Of a stretch of 64,000 nucleotides of DNA, positions 17,720 to 26,593 are shown one piece after another (position 1 is the stretch's first letter; each line of letters opens with the position of its first letter). Made by a program: the position numbers and the translations under genes. The notes below the pieces were generated by a model. It had not been told where the DNA came from, searched no databases, and saw only the letters and a list, made by a program, of their open reading frames with translations. The stretch lies in contig CAVTBC010000004.1 of the NCBI GenBank assembly GCA_963732865.1, forward strand, positions 434,001-498,000, written 5' to 3'. The stretch is from JADLGL01 sp963732865 (GTDB lineage: Bacteria > Pseudomonadota > Alphaproteobacteria > Rhizobiales > Kaistiaceae).

Positions 17720-18223
17720 ATGCGTCGCCTGATTGCGTGGCTGGCCGCGCTTGCAATCCTCGCAACAGCCTCGACCGCGGCCGTGCTGGCATCGCAGACG
17801 ACGCCCACGCCGGCCGGTCAATGGATTGCTTTCACCAACGATGCGATCGGCTACCAGCTGAGCTACCCGGACAACCTCCGCCGCGAGGGCGACGGAGCGG
17901 AGGTGTTCTTTCGCGGCACGAGCCCGATTCCCTTTCTGACCTTCCTGGGCCCGGTGCCGGTCGTTGTTCGCTGGGAAACGGAAAGCGAAGGGCTGCGGCG
18001 TGGAACGTGGTTCGGCAGCGAACCGGTCGCGGACATCACGCTCGGCGGGGTCGCCGGCAAGGAATATATCTATTCGCATGGCGATTTCTTCGCGTCGGCG
18101 CGGACGGTTGCCTATGTCATCCCCTATCGCGGCAAGTATCTCGGGCTTGAATTCCGCACCGACGGCGAACTCGACGAGGATCAGCAGCGTATTCTCGCCT
18201 CGTTTCGATTGATCGAGAAATAG
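17720..18223 (+). CDS. exported protein, third gene of the PadR cassette
   Basis: 167 residues with a signal peptide (LIAWLAALAILATASTAAVLA). The mature domain, WIAFTNDAIGYQLSYPDNLRR to LASFRLIEK, resembles small PsbP/LpqN-like lipid- or surface-binding domains that begin with a YPxxW/L motif, but this is only a fold-level hint. An upstream in-frame ATG at 17537 would overlap the membrane-protein gene by 161 bases; the ATG at 17720, behind GGACACGACG, is chosen. It follows the preceding gene by 22 bases, so is probably in the same operon. Confidence 0.65.
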   Translation: MRRLIAWLAALAILATASTAAVLASQTTPTPAGQWIAFTNDAIGYQLSYPDNLRREGDGAEVFFRGTSPIPFLTFLGPVPVVVRWETESEGLRRGTWFGSEPVADITLGGVAGKEYIYSHGDFFASARTVAYVIPYRGKYLGLEFRTDGELDEDQQRILASFRLIEK

Positions 18224-18355
18224 GCGGTCTTACGCAATCGTTGATCGCCGGCCCGGCTTCGCTTAGAACCGCCGCAATTCCGGATATGAAGGGGAAGGGC
18301 GTTTGTCCCGGCAGTTGCCGCGGCATCGACGACCCGGACCGAAGGGGGAAGCCCT

Positions 18356-19390
18356 ATGGGCTACAAAGTCGCCATCGTTGGCGCGACCGGCAATGTCGGC
18401 CGCGAAATGCTTGAGATCCTGTCCGAGCGGGGTTTCCCCGCTGACGAAGTGGTCGCGCTCGCCTCGCGCCGCAGCCTCGGCCGCGAGGTCTCGTTCGGCG
18501 ACCGCACGCTCAAGATCAAGACGCTGGAGAATTTCGATTTCTCCGACACCGACATCTGCCTGATGTCGGCGGGCGGATCGGTCGCCAAGGAATGGGCGCC
18601 GAAGATCGCAGCCGCCGGCTGCGTCGTCATCGATAACTCCTCGGCCTTCCGCTACGAATCCGACGTGCCGTTGGTGGTGCCGGAAGTGAATGCGGACGCG
18701 GTCGCCGGCTTCACCAAGCGCAATATCATCGCGAATCCGAACTGCTCCACCGCCCAACTCGTCGTGGCGCTGAAGCCGATCCATGATGCGGCGGGCATCA
18801 AGCGCGTCGTCGTCGCGACCTATCAATCGGTCTCCGGCGCCGGCAAGGACGCGATGGACGAACTGTTCAGCCAGACCCGCGCCGTCTTCGTTTCCGATCC
18901 GATGGAGTCGCAGCACTTCACCAAGCGCATCGCCTTCAACGTCATCCCGCAGATCGACACCTTCATGGAGGACGGGTCGACGCGCGAAGAATGGAAGATG
19001 ATGGCGGAGACCAAGAAGATCCTCGATCCGAAGATCAAGCTGACGGCGACCTGCGTCCGAGTGCCGGTGTTCATCGGCCATTCGGAGGCGGTCAATCTGG
19101 AGCTTGAGCATCCGCTCTCGGCGGCCAAGGCGCGCGCGCTTCTGCGTGAGGCGCCGGGCGTCCTCGTCGTCGACAAGCGCGAAGACGGCGGCTACGTCAC
19201 CCCGGTCGAGACGGCCGGCGAAGACGCGACCTACGTCTCGCGCATTCGCGAGGACCCGACGGTCGAGAACGGCCTGTCGCTGTGGATCGTCGCCGACAAT
19301 CTGCGCAAGGGCGCCGCGCTCAACGCCGTGCAGATCGCCGAGCTTCTCATCAATCGCAAGCTGATCCAGCCGAAGCGCAAGGCTGCCTAG
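18356..19390 (+). CDS. asd: aspartate-semialdehyde dehydrogenase
   Basis: 344-residue NADPH-dependent enzyme making aspartate semialdehyde for lysine, threonine and methionine synthesis. The N-terminal VAIVGATGNVGREMLEIL dinucleotide fold and catalytic Cys130 in ANPNCSTAQ are present, with ATCVRVPVFIGHSEAVNLE in the substrate domain. GGGGGAAGCCC before the ATG can act as binding site. In many alphaproteobacteria asd follows leuB closely; here nearly 4 kb separates them. Confidence 0.96.
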   Translation: MGYKVAIVGATGNVGREMLEILSERGFPADEVVALASRRSLGREVSFGDRTLKIKTLENFDFSDTDICLMSAGGSVAKEWAPKIAAAGCVVIDNSSAFRYESDVPLVVPEVNADAVAGFTKRNIIANPNCSTAQLVVALKPIHDAAGIKRVVVATYQSVSGAGKDAMDELFSQTRAVFVSDPMESQHFTKRIAFNVIPQIDTFMEDGSTREEWKMMAETKKILDPKIKLTATCVRVPVFIGHSEAVNLELEHPLSAAKARALLREAPGVLVVDKREDGGYVTPVETAGEDATYVSRIREDPTVENGLSLWIVADNLRKGAALNAVQIAELLINRKLIQPKRKAA

Positions 19391-19409
19391 GCCTCCGCAC
19401 TAACGCCGA

Positions 19410-19595
19410 TCAACGGTTGCTGTCGGGCGTTCTCTTGACCGGCTTCCATTCGTTGCCGGGCTTCGTCGTCGGCGGCAGCTGACGATTATCAGGCACCGCG
19501 GCCCAATTGTCCTTTTCACCGCCGCGGGGCCCAACTTCGCGGAATATTCCGCCGCTTTTGCCGGTGTTTTGTCCGGGCTTCTTGGTATTGCTCAT
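19410..19595 (-). CDS. YjzC-like small protein
   Basis: 61 residues: MSNTKKPGQNTGKSGGIFRE, then VGPRGG and LPPTTKPGNEWKPVKRT. The GPRGG ... LPPT.KPG pattern is that of the YjzC family, small basic proteins of unknown function. The ATG at 19595 has GGAG six bases before it; a longer in-frame start at 19658 would translate through a perfect inverted repeat and lacks the conserved N-terminus. Confidence 0.7.
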   Translation of the reverse strand: MSNTKKPGQNTGKSGGIFREVGPRGGEKDNWAAVPDNRQLPPTTKPGNEWKPVKRTPDSNR

Positions 19596-19605
19596 CGCAG
19601 TCTCC

Positions 19606-19638
19606 AAGTATTCGAGTCGTGAGGGGTCTCGAATACTT
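19606..19638 (-). promoter_or_regulatory. perfect 11-base inverted repeat abutting the Shine-Dalgarno of the YjzC-like gene
   Basis: Arms AAGTATTCGAG (19606-19616 on the plus strand) and CTCGAATACTT (19628-19638), 11-base spacer. On the minus strand it ends directly at the GGAG ribosome binding site (19602-19605). It could be a repressor operator or an mRNA hairpin controlling initiation; it is not followed by a T-tract. Confidence 0.55.
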
Positions 19639-19707
19639 ACCCGATCTCTCCGGTACAAATCAAGAGCATAGGACGAACAAAGAGGGTCCCACGAAGTGCC
19701 AGGCGGC

Positions 19708-20130
19708 CTAAGCCTCCGCGAGTTCCTTCAGGCCGCGGCAGAAGCCGGCGAAGGCGTCTGTCAGGTCGGGCAGCGAGCGACGCGAGAGCGACAGCGCGAA
19801 GCCGGACAGCTCCTCCTTTAGCGTGAAGCGCGTTTGGGCGCGTCCCAGCGGCTCGAGGGCGAAGGTCCGGGTCCGCTTGAGGGCGAGGCCGAACATCGAT
19901 CTGGCGCTCCACACCATGCGGCGTGGCGGAGAAAAGCCGGTGATGCGGAAGACGACGCCGCGCTCGGGGAACATCGTGCTGGAATAGAGGATGCGGGTTC
20001 CGAGCTGCGGCTTGCCTTTGACGAAAGCGCAGGTCGGGTCGAAGCTCGGATGGCTGGGCGCGTCGGCGACCAACGCCCAGACCTTCTCGATCGGCGCGTC
20101 GATGTCGATGCTGGCGGAATCGGTGCGCAT
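19708..20130 (-). CDS. SRPBCC-family (polyketide cyclase/START-like) protein
   Basis: 140 residues with the helix-grip pattern: SIDIDAPIEKVWALVADAPSH, the central GTRILYSSTMFPERG strands, RRMVWSARSMFGLALKRTRTF, and a long C-terminal helix LPDLTDAFAGFCRGLKELAEA. Such domains bind hydrophobic ligands. Six bases separate it from the carbonic anhydrase stop, so the two are likely one transcript. Confidence 0.8.
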   Translation of the reverse strand: MRTDSASIDIDAPIEKVWALVADAPSHPSFDPTCAFVKGKPQLGTRILYSSTMFPERGVVFRITGFSPPRRMVWSARSMFGLALKRTRTFALEPLGRAQTRFTLKEELSGFALSLSRRSLPDLTDAFAGFCRGLKELAEA

Positions 20131-20136
20131 CGGCGA

Positions 20137-20766
20137 TCAGGCGAGCGCAGCGAATTCGCCGCTGGTCGGATCGAGGACCAGAAGCTCGCCGGTGCCGATG
20201 TCGAACCAGGCGCCGTGAAGCTGCAGCGCGCCGCTCCTCTCGGCCTCGGCGACCCAGGGGAAGGTGCGCAGATTTTCGACGCTGCGGCGGATCGACGAAA
20301 ATTCGAGCGCCCGCTGCCGTGCGGCGCCCTGGCTTGGATCGTCGGCGAGAAACTCGCTTGCCGGCTTCAGCAGCTTGATCCACGGGCCGATGAAATCGGT
20401 ATCGTCCATCGGCACGCCGGAGAGGTAGGCTTCGATGCCGCCGCAACGGCCATGCCCCATGATCACGAGGTGCTGCACTTTCAGCTTGGTGACGCCGAAT
20501 TCGAGAGCGGCGGAGGTGCCGTGCTGATGGCCGTCGGCGTCGAAGGGCGGAATGAGATTGGCGATGTTGCGGTGGACGAAGAGTTCGCCGGGCGCGGCGT
20601 CGAAGATCGTCTCCGGCGCCGAACGGCTGTCGCAGCAGGCGATGATCATGGTTTCCGGCCGCTGCCCCTTTTCGGCGAGGCGGCGATAGCGGTCGCGGTC
20701 AATGGCAAGACGCCCGTCGCGGAACGCGACATAGCCGGTGCGCAAACGTTCGGGGAAAGCAGCCAC
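20137..20766 (-). CDS. beta-class carbonic anhydrase
   Basis: 209-residue zinc enzyme interconverting CO2 and bicarbonate. The active-site set is complete: Cys45-Asp46-Ser-Arg48 in ACCDSRSAPE, His105 and Cys108 in MGHGRCGGI, plus HRNIANLIPP. Cytoplasmic, no signal peptide. It may supply bicarbonate for carboxylation or pH homeostasis; nothing nearby fixes the role. Confidence 0.93.
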   Translation of the reverse strand: MAAFPERLRTGYVAFRDGRLAIDRDRYRRLAEKGQRPETMIIACCDSRSAPETIFDAAPGELFVHRNIANLIPPFDADGHQHGTSAALEFGVTKLKVQHLVIMGHGRCGGIEAYLSGVPMDDTDFIGPWIKLLKPASEFLADDPSQGAARQRALEFSSIRRSVENLRTFPWVAEAERSGALQLHGAWFDIGTGELLVLDPTSGEFAALA

Positions 20767-20942
20767 GGTTTGCCTTTCGGGTTGGGAGAGGATTGATTGC
20801 CTGAAAGCCGGTGAACCCCGCCTCCGTCAAGCCTTTATCACAGGGGAGCCTGTGCGCAGCGCGGGGGACAACGCGATTGCGCCTTGACGCAAACCCCCCG
20901 TCTCTATGATTTGGGCGTTTCGCCCATGTTTGTCGGAACCTG

Positions 20943-21863
20943 ATGGCAGCCGTATTTCGTCCGCGCCGAAGCGTGTTGTTTCTTCCGGGAGCCAATCCCA
21001 AGGCCCTGAGTCTGGCCGAGAACATCCCGGCGGACGTGCTTGTGTTCGACCTTGAGGATGCGGTTGCCCCGGAGAACAAGGAAATGGCGCGGCGTATGAC
21101 CGCCGACGCCGTCGCCGACCGCGACTATCATGGCAAGGAACTTGTCATCCGCATCAACGGCCTCGATACCAAATGGGCCGCGGGAGACATTGCGGCGGCG
21201 ACGCCCGCCTCGCCCGACGGTATTCTCGTGCCGAAGGTGTCGCGTCCCGAAGATATTCGCCGGGTACGGGCGGCGCTGCGTGCGGCCGGCGCCGATCCCG
21301 CCACCATGATCTGGGCAATGATGGAGACGCCGCAGGCGATCCTCAACGCCGGCGCCATCGCCGCCGCGAGCGCCGATCAGGGGCCGGCCCTGGGGGCGCT
21401 TGTCATCGGCACCAACGATCTTGCGGCGGAGACCGAAGTGCGCCCGTCGCGTGACCGGTCGCCGATGATCCCTTGGCTGTCGACCTGTGTGCTGGCGGCG
21501 CGGGCCTACGAACTCGCCGTGATCGACGGCGTCTACAATGATTTCAACGACGCCGAGGGCTTCGCCGCCGAATGCGCGCAGGCACGCATGCTTGGCATGG
21601 ACGGCAAGTCGTTGATCCATCCCAACCAAGTGGCGACCTGCAATGCCGCTTTCACGCCGTCGGCGGAGGAGCTTGCCTGGGCGCGCAGCGTGCTGGCGGC
21701 CTTCGATCAGCCCGCCAATGCCGGCCTCGACGTCGTGCAGGTCAATGGCCGGATGGTGGAGCGGCTGCACGCCCGGATCGCCCAGCGCATGCTGGCGACG
21801 GCGCGCGCGGCGCCGGATGGCGATCGCGGCCGTCGCGAGCCTGCGACAAGCCAGCCAAACTAG
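20943..21863 (+). CDS. CitE/HpcH-type CoA-ester lyase
   Basis: 306-residue TIM-barrel aldolase-like protein: RRSVLFLPGANPKALSLAENIPAD, the Mg2+/CoA motif VFDLEDAV, LVIRINGLDT, WAMMETPQAILNA, and KSLIHPNQVATCNAAF near the C-terminus. This is the stand-alone CitE-like branch (citramalyl- or malyl-CoA lyase/thioesterase). The sequence does not separate these activities, and it is not the longer malyl-CoA lyase of the serine cycle. Confidence 0.85.
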   Translation: MAAVFRPRRSVLFLPGANPKALSLAENIPADVLVFDLEDAVAPENKEMARRMTADAVADRDYHGKELVIRINGLDTKWAAGDIAAATPASPDGILVPKVSRPEDIRRVRAALRAAGADPATMIWAMMETPQAILNAGAIAAASADQGPALGALVIGTNDLAAETEVRPSRDRSPMIPWLSTCVLAARAYELAVIDGVYNDFNDAEGFAAECAQARMLGMDGKSLIHPNQVATCNAAFTPSAEELAWARSVLAAFDQPANAGLDVVQVNGRMVERLHARIAQRMLATARAAPDGDRGRREPATSQPN

Positions 21864-21959
21864 GGGCGAATAAGCGTCGATCGGCCAAATGGCCATTGAC
21901 ATCGCCGGCCTGCTGGGGGACGCGTCGCACCCGTTCACACAGCGCCCCGGGCCCGCAGA

Positions 21960-23174
21960 ATGCGCCATCTCGACGAAGTTCTCGCGACCGGTATCTGGCG
22001 CGATCTTGCCGAACAACACGGCACCCCCTTCGTCATCGTCGACGCGGCCATCATCCGTGAGCGCTGCCGTGCGATCCGCGCCGCCTTTCCGGCCGCTCGG
22101 CTCTTCTACGCGCCGAAGGCCAACTACAATCCGTGGATCGTCGGCCTGATCGCCGCCGAGGGCTTTGGCGTCGATGCGGTGAGCCCGATGGAGATCGAAC
22201 TCGCGCTCAATGTCGGCGTGCCGCCGAGCGACATCCTCTACGTCGAGAACAACATGTCGCCGGCCGACATGGACTACGCGATCGAGGCGGATGTCTGCTT
22301 TGTCATCGGCTCGCTCGGCGCCCTGGCGCGCTACGCCTCGGCACGGCCGGGAACCTCAGTCGGCATCCGCGTCAATGGCGAGATCGGCGCGTCCGAGCAC
22401 CACTACACCTACACCTCCGGGCCGCGCTCGAAGTTCGGCATCCACCCGTCGCAATTCGACGAAGCGCGGGCGATCGCGTCGGCGGGCGGCCTGCGCATCA
22501 CCCGGTTGCAGCAGCATATCGGCTCGAACTGGCTGGACACCGCGCCGTTCCTGGCGGCGGCGAAGAGCCTGTGCGAATTGGCGGGCGGCTTTCCAGATCT
22601 CGAGGCTGTCGATTTCGGCGGCGGCTTCGGCATCCCCTATCATGAGGAGCAGCATCCGCTCGATGTTGCCGCTCTGGGGACGGCGGTGACGGAACTGTTG
22701 TCGGGTTATCGCACGGCGAACGGCGAACCGCTCGCTTTCGCCTTCGAGCCGGGGCGCTATCCGGTCGCCGAAAGCTCGGCGATCATCGCCCGCGTCAACG
22801 ACCGCAAGATCTCCGGCAGCGGCCGGATCTTCATCGGCACTGACACCGGCTTCAACCACCTGATCCGCCCGGCGCTCTATGGCAGCCAGCACCGGATCCT
22901 CAATCTCAGCAATCCCACCGCCGAACCCGAGACGGTCGATATCTGCGGCAATCTCTGCGAGGAGACGGATTATCTCGCCCGAGACCGCGCTCTGCCACGC
23001 GCCGAGGTCGGCGACTATCTGGCGATCATGGATGTCGGCGCTTACGGGTTGGCAATGGCGAGCGAATACAATCTGCGCCCGGTGCCGCCGGAGGTTCTGA
23101 TCGACGGCAAGGAACGCCGCGTCATCCGCCGGCGCAAGGATTTCGCCGAGCTGATGAGCCCGTTCGACTTCTAG
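21960..23174 (+). CDS. fold-type III PLP-dependent amino-acid decarboxylase (LysA/ODC-like)
   Basis: 404 residues. The PLP lysine is Lys53 in FYAPKANYNPW. EPGRYPVAES and DFGGGFGIPY bind the cofactor phosphate, the HIGSN strand follows, and CGNLCEETDYLARD near residue 325 supplies the conserved Cys across the dimer. The CGNLCEETD form is that of diaminopimelate decarboxylase and its close carboxynorspermidine/ornithine relatives. DAP decarboxylase is the simplest reading, but substrate is uncertain. Confidence 0.85.
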   Translation: MRHLDEVLATGIWRDLAEQHGTPFVIVDAAIIRERCRAIRAAFPAARLFYAPKANYNPWIVGLIAAEGFGVDAVSPMEIELALNVGVPPSDILYVENNMSPADMDYAIEADVCFVIGSLGALARYASARPGTSVGIRVNGEIGASEHHYTYTSGPRSKFGIHPSQFDEARAIASAGGLRITRLQQHIGSNWLDTAPFLAAAKSLCELAGGFPDLEAVDFGGGFGIPYHEEQHPLDVAALGTAVTELLSGYRTANGEPLAFAFEPGRYPVAESSAIIARVNDRKISGSGRIFIGTDTGFNHLIRPALYGSQHRILNLSNPTAEPETVDICGNLCEETDYLARDRALPRAEVGDYLAIMDVGAYGLAMASEYNLRPVPPEVLIDGKERRVIRRRKDFAELMSPFDF

Positions 23175-23202
23175 AGGCGACCGACTGGCCGGCATGCACG
23201 AA

Positions 23203-23234
23203 GAAAAAGGGCCCCGGGTCCAAGACCCGGGGCC
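23203..23234 (-). terminator. Rho-independent terminator of the pqq operon
   Basis: Eleven-base perfect GC stem (23210-23220 with 23224-23234), three-base loop, followed on the minus strand by CTTTTTCTT. It lies 43 bases past the pqqE stop. Confidence 0.9.
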
Positions 23235-23276
23235 AATTGGCGCCGGGGAAAATGGCGCACTTATGTGGTGACCGCA

Positions 23277-24461
23277 CTACTTCGCCGCGTTGAATTCCCG
23301 GGCGTTGGCGTAGTTGCGATATTTGAAATCGCGGTCGTCTGTGGCGGCTTCCGTTTCCGCCAGTTTGAAGATGCGGTCGTGCAGCGGCGAGAAGGAGCAT
23401 GCCGGGTCGGTGTTGCCGGCGTCGCCCGTCAGCGCGAAAGCCTGGCAGCGGCAGCCGCCCCAATCGATCTCGCGGAAATCACAGCTCTTGCACGGTTCGG
23501 GCATCCAGCCGGTGCCGCGATATTTCTGGAAGGCGTCGGAGTTCTCCCAGATCCAGGCGATGGATTTGTTGCCGCGAACGGAATCGAATTCGAGGCCGGT
23601 GATTGATTCGGCGGCATGGCAGGGAAGGACCTTGCCCGACGGCGAGATGTTGAAGAACTGCCGGCCCCAGCCACCCATGCAGCGCTTCGGGCGCTCGGCG
23701 TAGTAGTCCGGGATGACATAGTCGATGACCAGGACGCCCTTCAGCCGCTCGCGCGCTTCGTCGACGAGGCGGGTGGTGGCGTCGAGCTGCTCGACGGTCG
23801 GCATGAGGGCGGAGCGGTTCTTCAGCGCCCAGCCGTAATATTGGACGTTGGCCACTTCGAGCCGCGCGGCACCGAGCGCCACGGCCAAGTCGATGATCTC
23901 CGGCAGCTGATCGAGATTCTGCCGGTGCATGACGGCGTTGACGGTCAGCGGCAGACCGGCGGCGCGCACCAGACGGGCGGCCTCCAGCTTCTTCTCATGC
24001 GCGTTCTTGAAGCCGGCGATCCGATTGGCGGTCTCTGCCTCGGCGCCCTGGAAGCTGATCTGGACGTGATCGAGGCCGGCGTCGGCGAGCGCCGCGATCT
24101 TCGCCTCATCCAGCAGCACGGCCGAGGTGATGAGGTTGGTGTAGAGCCCGACCTCGCGGGCGTGACGGACGAGTTCGACAATGTCCTTCCGCGCCGTCGG
24201 TTCGCCGCCGGAGAAGTGGAACTGCAGGACGCCGAGCTCGGCAAGCTCGGTCATGACCTTCTTCCATTCGTCGGTGGTGAGTTCGGCGTTGGCGCGCTCC
24301 AGCTCGACGGGGTTGGAGCAATAGGGGCATTGCAGCGGGCAGCGATGGGTCATCTCCGCCAGCACGGCGGCGGGGATACCGAAATCGCCATACATCGCCC
24401 GTTCGGTTCCATCGAGAACCGACAGCGTATCGGCGGGCGCGTCGTGTACGACGTCTTCCAT
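23277..24461 (-). CDS. pqqE: PqqA peptide cyclase (radical SAM)
   Basis: 394-residue radical SAM enzyme that joins Glu16 and Tyr20 of PqqA, the first step in PQQ synthesis. The SAM 4Fe-4S motif is CPLQCPYC (Cys41, Cys45, Cys48). The C-terminal SPASM region carries the cysteines of PCHAAE, CKSCDFREIDWGGCRC and DPACSF. GGGAGGAGAACTAAG precedes the ATG. It follows pqqD by one base and ends the operon. Confidence 0.97.
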   Translation of the reverse strand: MEDVVHDAPADTLSVLDGTERAMYGDFGIPAAVLAEMTHRCPLQCPYCSNPVELERANAELTTDEWKKVMTELAELGVLQFHFSGGEPTARKDIVELVRHAREVGLYTNLITSAVLLDEAKIAALADAGLDHVQISFQGAEAETANRIAGFKNAHEKKLEAARLVRAAGLPLTVNAVMHRQNLDQLPEIIDLAVALGAARLEVANVQYYGWALKNRSALMPTVEQLDATTRLVDEARERLKGVLVIDYVIPDYYAERPKRCMGGWGRQFFNISPSGKVLPCHAAESITGLEFDSVRGNKSIAWIWENSDAFQKYRGTGWMPEPCKSCDFREIDWGGCRCQAFALTGDAGNTDPACSFSPLHDRIFKLAETEAATDDRDFKYRNYANAREFNAAK

Positions 24462-24462
24462 C

Positions 24463-24783
24463 TTAGTTCTCCTCCCGGGAATCGATCACGAACCCCTTGT
24501 CGGCGAGGTCCTGAAGCATCTCGATCACGTCGCCGGCGATGGCATCGCGGTCAGCGACATATTTCACCGCCAGCAGATCGACGACATCGGCGATCGTGCG
24601 CGCACCGTCGCACAGCTGCAAAATTTCGATGGCCGTGTCGTCCGGCACCAGAACCCGCTCGGGGACCAGCAGCACCCAGCGATCGCGCGCCTTGTCGAAA
24701 TGCAGGCGCGCAAAGCGCGGCAGGACCGGGCGGCTGGCTTCGTCCAGAATGGGGTTCGCGGATGCCATTGCCTCAATCATCAC
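24463..24783 (-). CDS. pqqD: PqqA-binding chaperone PqqD
   Basis: 106-residue winged-helix RiPP-recognition protein that presents PqqA to PqqE. Family pattern RPVLPRFARLHFDKARDRWVLL, then VPERVLVPDDTAIEILQLCD and the C-terminal helix MLQDLADKGFV. The start overlaps the pqqC stop by four bases (ATGA); a second ATG follows at once, so the exact first Met is open. Confidence 0.93.
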   Translation of the reverse strand: MMIEAMASANPILDEASRPVLPRFARLHFDKARDRWVLLVPERVLVPDDTAIEILQLCDGARTIADVVDLLAVKYVADRDAIAGDVIEMLQDLADKGFVIDSREEN

Positions 24784-25526
24784 CGTGCCTCGGGAACGAA
24801 GGCGCCGGGCGGAATGTGGCCGTCGACATAGGCGTGATAGAGCGCGTCGAGCTGTACCCAGAGCACCTGCGTCTTGAAGGTGAGGGCGTTGCAGACGGCC
24901 TCGCGTTCCGCCGGCGTGTGCGCATTGGCCATGACGTATTCGAGGGCGAAGCCGGCATCGCGCGGCGCCTGGACGAGGCGCTTGCGAAAATAGCCCATCA
25001 CGCTCTCGTCGATGAAATCATAATGCTCGAGCATGCCTGAGATGCGCTCCTCGTGGATGCCGGGCGCGAACAGCTCGGTCAGCGACGAGGCTATGGCTTC
25101 CAGCGGCGTGCGGTCGCGGACGAAATGGACATAGGCATCAACGGCGAAGCGGGTCGCGGCGAGGATGCCTTCGGTCGATTCCACATAGTCACGGTCGAGG
25201 CCGAGCCCGCCGGTCAGCTGCAGCCAGCGGTCGATCCCGCCTTCGCCGCCCGGCTCGCCGTCATGATCGGTGATGCGGTGGACCCATTCGCGGCGGATCT
25301 CGCGATCGCGAAAGCGCGACAACACGTTGGCGTCTTTGATCGGGATTGACGACTGATAGTAGTAGCGGTTGAGCGCCCAGGCCTGGACCTGGCCCTTGTT
25401 CAGCTTGCCGCCATGCAGCAGCTTATGGAACGGGTGCAGATTGTGATAGCGGGTCGCGCCGATCTCTCGGAGGCGCGCTTCCATTTCCTCGGCGGAGTGC
25501 AACTCCTTTCGCGGCATCACGTTCAT
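24780..25526 (-). CDS. pqqC: pyrroloquinoline-quinone synthase
   Basis: 248-residue cofactor-free oxidase that closes the ring and oxidises the last PQQ intermediate. It shows YHNLHPFHKLLHGGKLNKGQ, NRYYYQSSIPIKDA, RRWVHRITDHDG-type helices (here REWVHRITDHDGEPGGEGG) and YAFLKxR-like C-terminal helices. The ATG at 25526 overlaps the pqqB stop (ATGA) and gives the normal length; an in-frame start at 25562 would lie inside pqqB. Confidence 0.96.
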   Translation of the reverse strand: MNVMPRKELHSAEEMEARLREIGATRYHNLHPFHKLLHGGKLNKGQVQAWALNRYYYQSSIPIKDANVLSRFRDREIRREWVHRITDHDGEPGGEGGIDRWLQLTGGLGLDRDYVESTEGILAATRFAVDAYVHFVRDRTPLEAIASSLTELFAPGIHEERISGMLEHYDFIDESVMGYFRKRLVQAPRDAGFALEYVMANAHTPAEREAVCNALTFKTQVLWVQLDALYHAYVDGHIPPGAFVPEAR

Positions 25527-26455
25527 AGGACTATCTCCATCCCGTCGCTGGGTATCTCCCAACCGGCGCGCTTCAACTCGGCGCGCTCGGCCGAATCCGG
25601 CAGCAAGGCCGGGTTCGAATTGTTGATGTGAAGGAACAACTTACGGCCGATATCGAGGCCGGCAAAGGCGGCGATCGAGCCATGCTCGCCGGACATCGAC
25701 ATATGGCCCATGCGGCGTCCGGTCTTCTGGCTGAGGCCGTTCTTGATCATCTCGTCGTCGCGCCACAGGGTGCCGTCGAAAAAGACGAGCGGCGCGCCGG
25801 AAACCCGGTCCGCCAGTTCGGGGGTCAGTTCGGCGCAGGCGGCGACGTAGAAGAAATGCGCGCCATTGCGCCGGTTGCGGATGTGAAGCCCGAGCGTGTC
25901 GCCGGCTGCGGTGCCGAAACCATGCGCCGCGTCGCCGCCATCTTCGAGATAGAGGGCGACCTTTCCCGGCACCTGGAAGGCGACGACCTCGATGCCGGAA
26001 TCGGTGCCGTCGGGCAGGCGAAGCGCGAAGGGCGTCTCCAGCTCGATGCTCTCGCGTCCGACAAGCTCGGGGTTCAGCACGTTGAAGATCGAGTTCTCGC
26101 GCAGGACCGACATGACGCGGTCATGCCCATAGACGGTGAAACGCTGGCCTTCGCGCAAATGCAGAAGGCCGGCGACCGCATCGACGTCGCCATTGGTCAG
26201 CACAACGCCGGCAATCGGACTGTCGCGCATGCCGTGACGGGGATGGAGCTTGGGATTGTCGATGATCTGTTGCCGCAGGTCGGGAGCGGCGTTGATCAGG
26301 AACCAGTTTTCGCCATCGGCGCTGACCGCGGCGGATGCCTGTGTCGATCTCAGGCTTGAGTTCTGCGACCGAGCGGTCTGGCAGACGACGCAATTACAAT
26401 TCCACTGGGGGACACCGCCCCCCGCCGCGGCTCCTAGAACGAGCACATGGAGCAT
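25523..26455 (-). CDS. pqqB: PQQ biosynthesis protein PqqB
   Basis: 310-residue metallo-beta-lactamase-fold protein that hydroxylates the cyclised tyrosine intermediate. It starts MLHVLVLGAAAGGGVPQWNC and includes the structural CNCVVC cysteines, then VVLTNGDVDAVAGLLHLREG in place of the lactamase HxHxDH motif, as is normal for PqqB. Start is 34 bases after the pqqA stop. Confidence 0.96.
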   Translation of the reverse strand: MLHVLVLGAAAGGGVPQWNCNCVVCQTARSQNSSLRSTQASAAVSADGENWFLINAAPDLRQQIIDNPKLHPRHGMRDSPIAGVVLTNGDVDAVAGLLHLREGQRFTVYGHDRVMSVLRENSIFNVLNPELVGRESIELETPFALRLPDGTDSGIEVVAFQVPGKVALYLEDGGDAAHGFGTAAGDTLGLHIRNRRNGAHFFYVAACAELTPELADRVSGAPLVFFDGTLWRDDEMIKNGLSQKTGRRMGHMSMSGEHGSIAAFAGLDIGRKLFLHINNSNPALLPDSAERAELKRAGWEIPSDGMEIVL

Positions 26456-26489
26456 TTTGTCCTATCGAGCGCGGCGGGGGTCAGAGTGA

Positions 26490-26570
26490 CTACTTGCGGG
26501 TCGCGCAAGCGTACATGTTGATTTCCATGCCGACGCAAACTTCGGCGATCTTCGGGGTTTTCCAGGCCAT
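26490..26570 (-). CDS. pqqA: PQQ precursor peptide PqqA
   Basis: 26-residue ribosomal precursor read directly from the minus strand: MAWKTPKIAEVCVGMEINMY followed by ACATRK. Glu16 and Tyr20, the residues cross-linked to form PQQ, are in place in the E-x3-Y arrangement. GGAG lies six bases before the ATG. As first gene of the operon it is separated from pqqB by 34 bases, the usual place for attenuation of the much higher pqqA message, although I see no strong hairpin in that gap. Confidence 0.95.
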   Translation of the reverse strand: MAWKTPKIAEVCVGMEINMYACATRK

Positions 26571-26593
26571 GATCTTCTCCATGGTTGCAACGG

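Noticed and set aside
19637..20446. 269-codon minus frame spanning the SRPBCC and carbonic anhydrase genes
   Set aside because: Arg/Pro/Ala-rich out-of-frame product; both real genes in the region carry family motifs in another frame.
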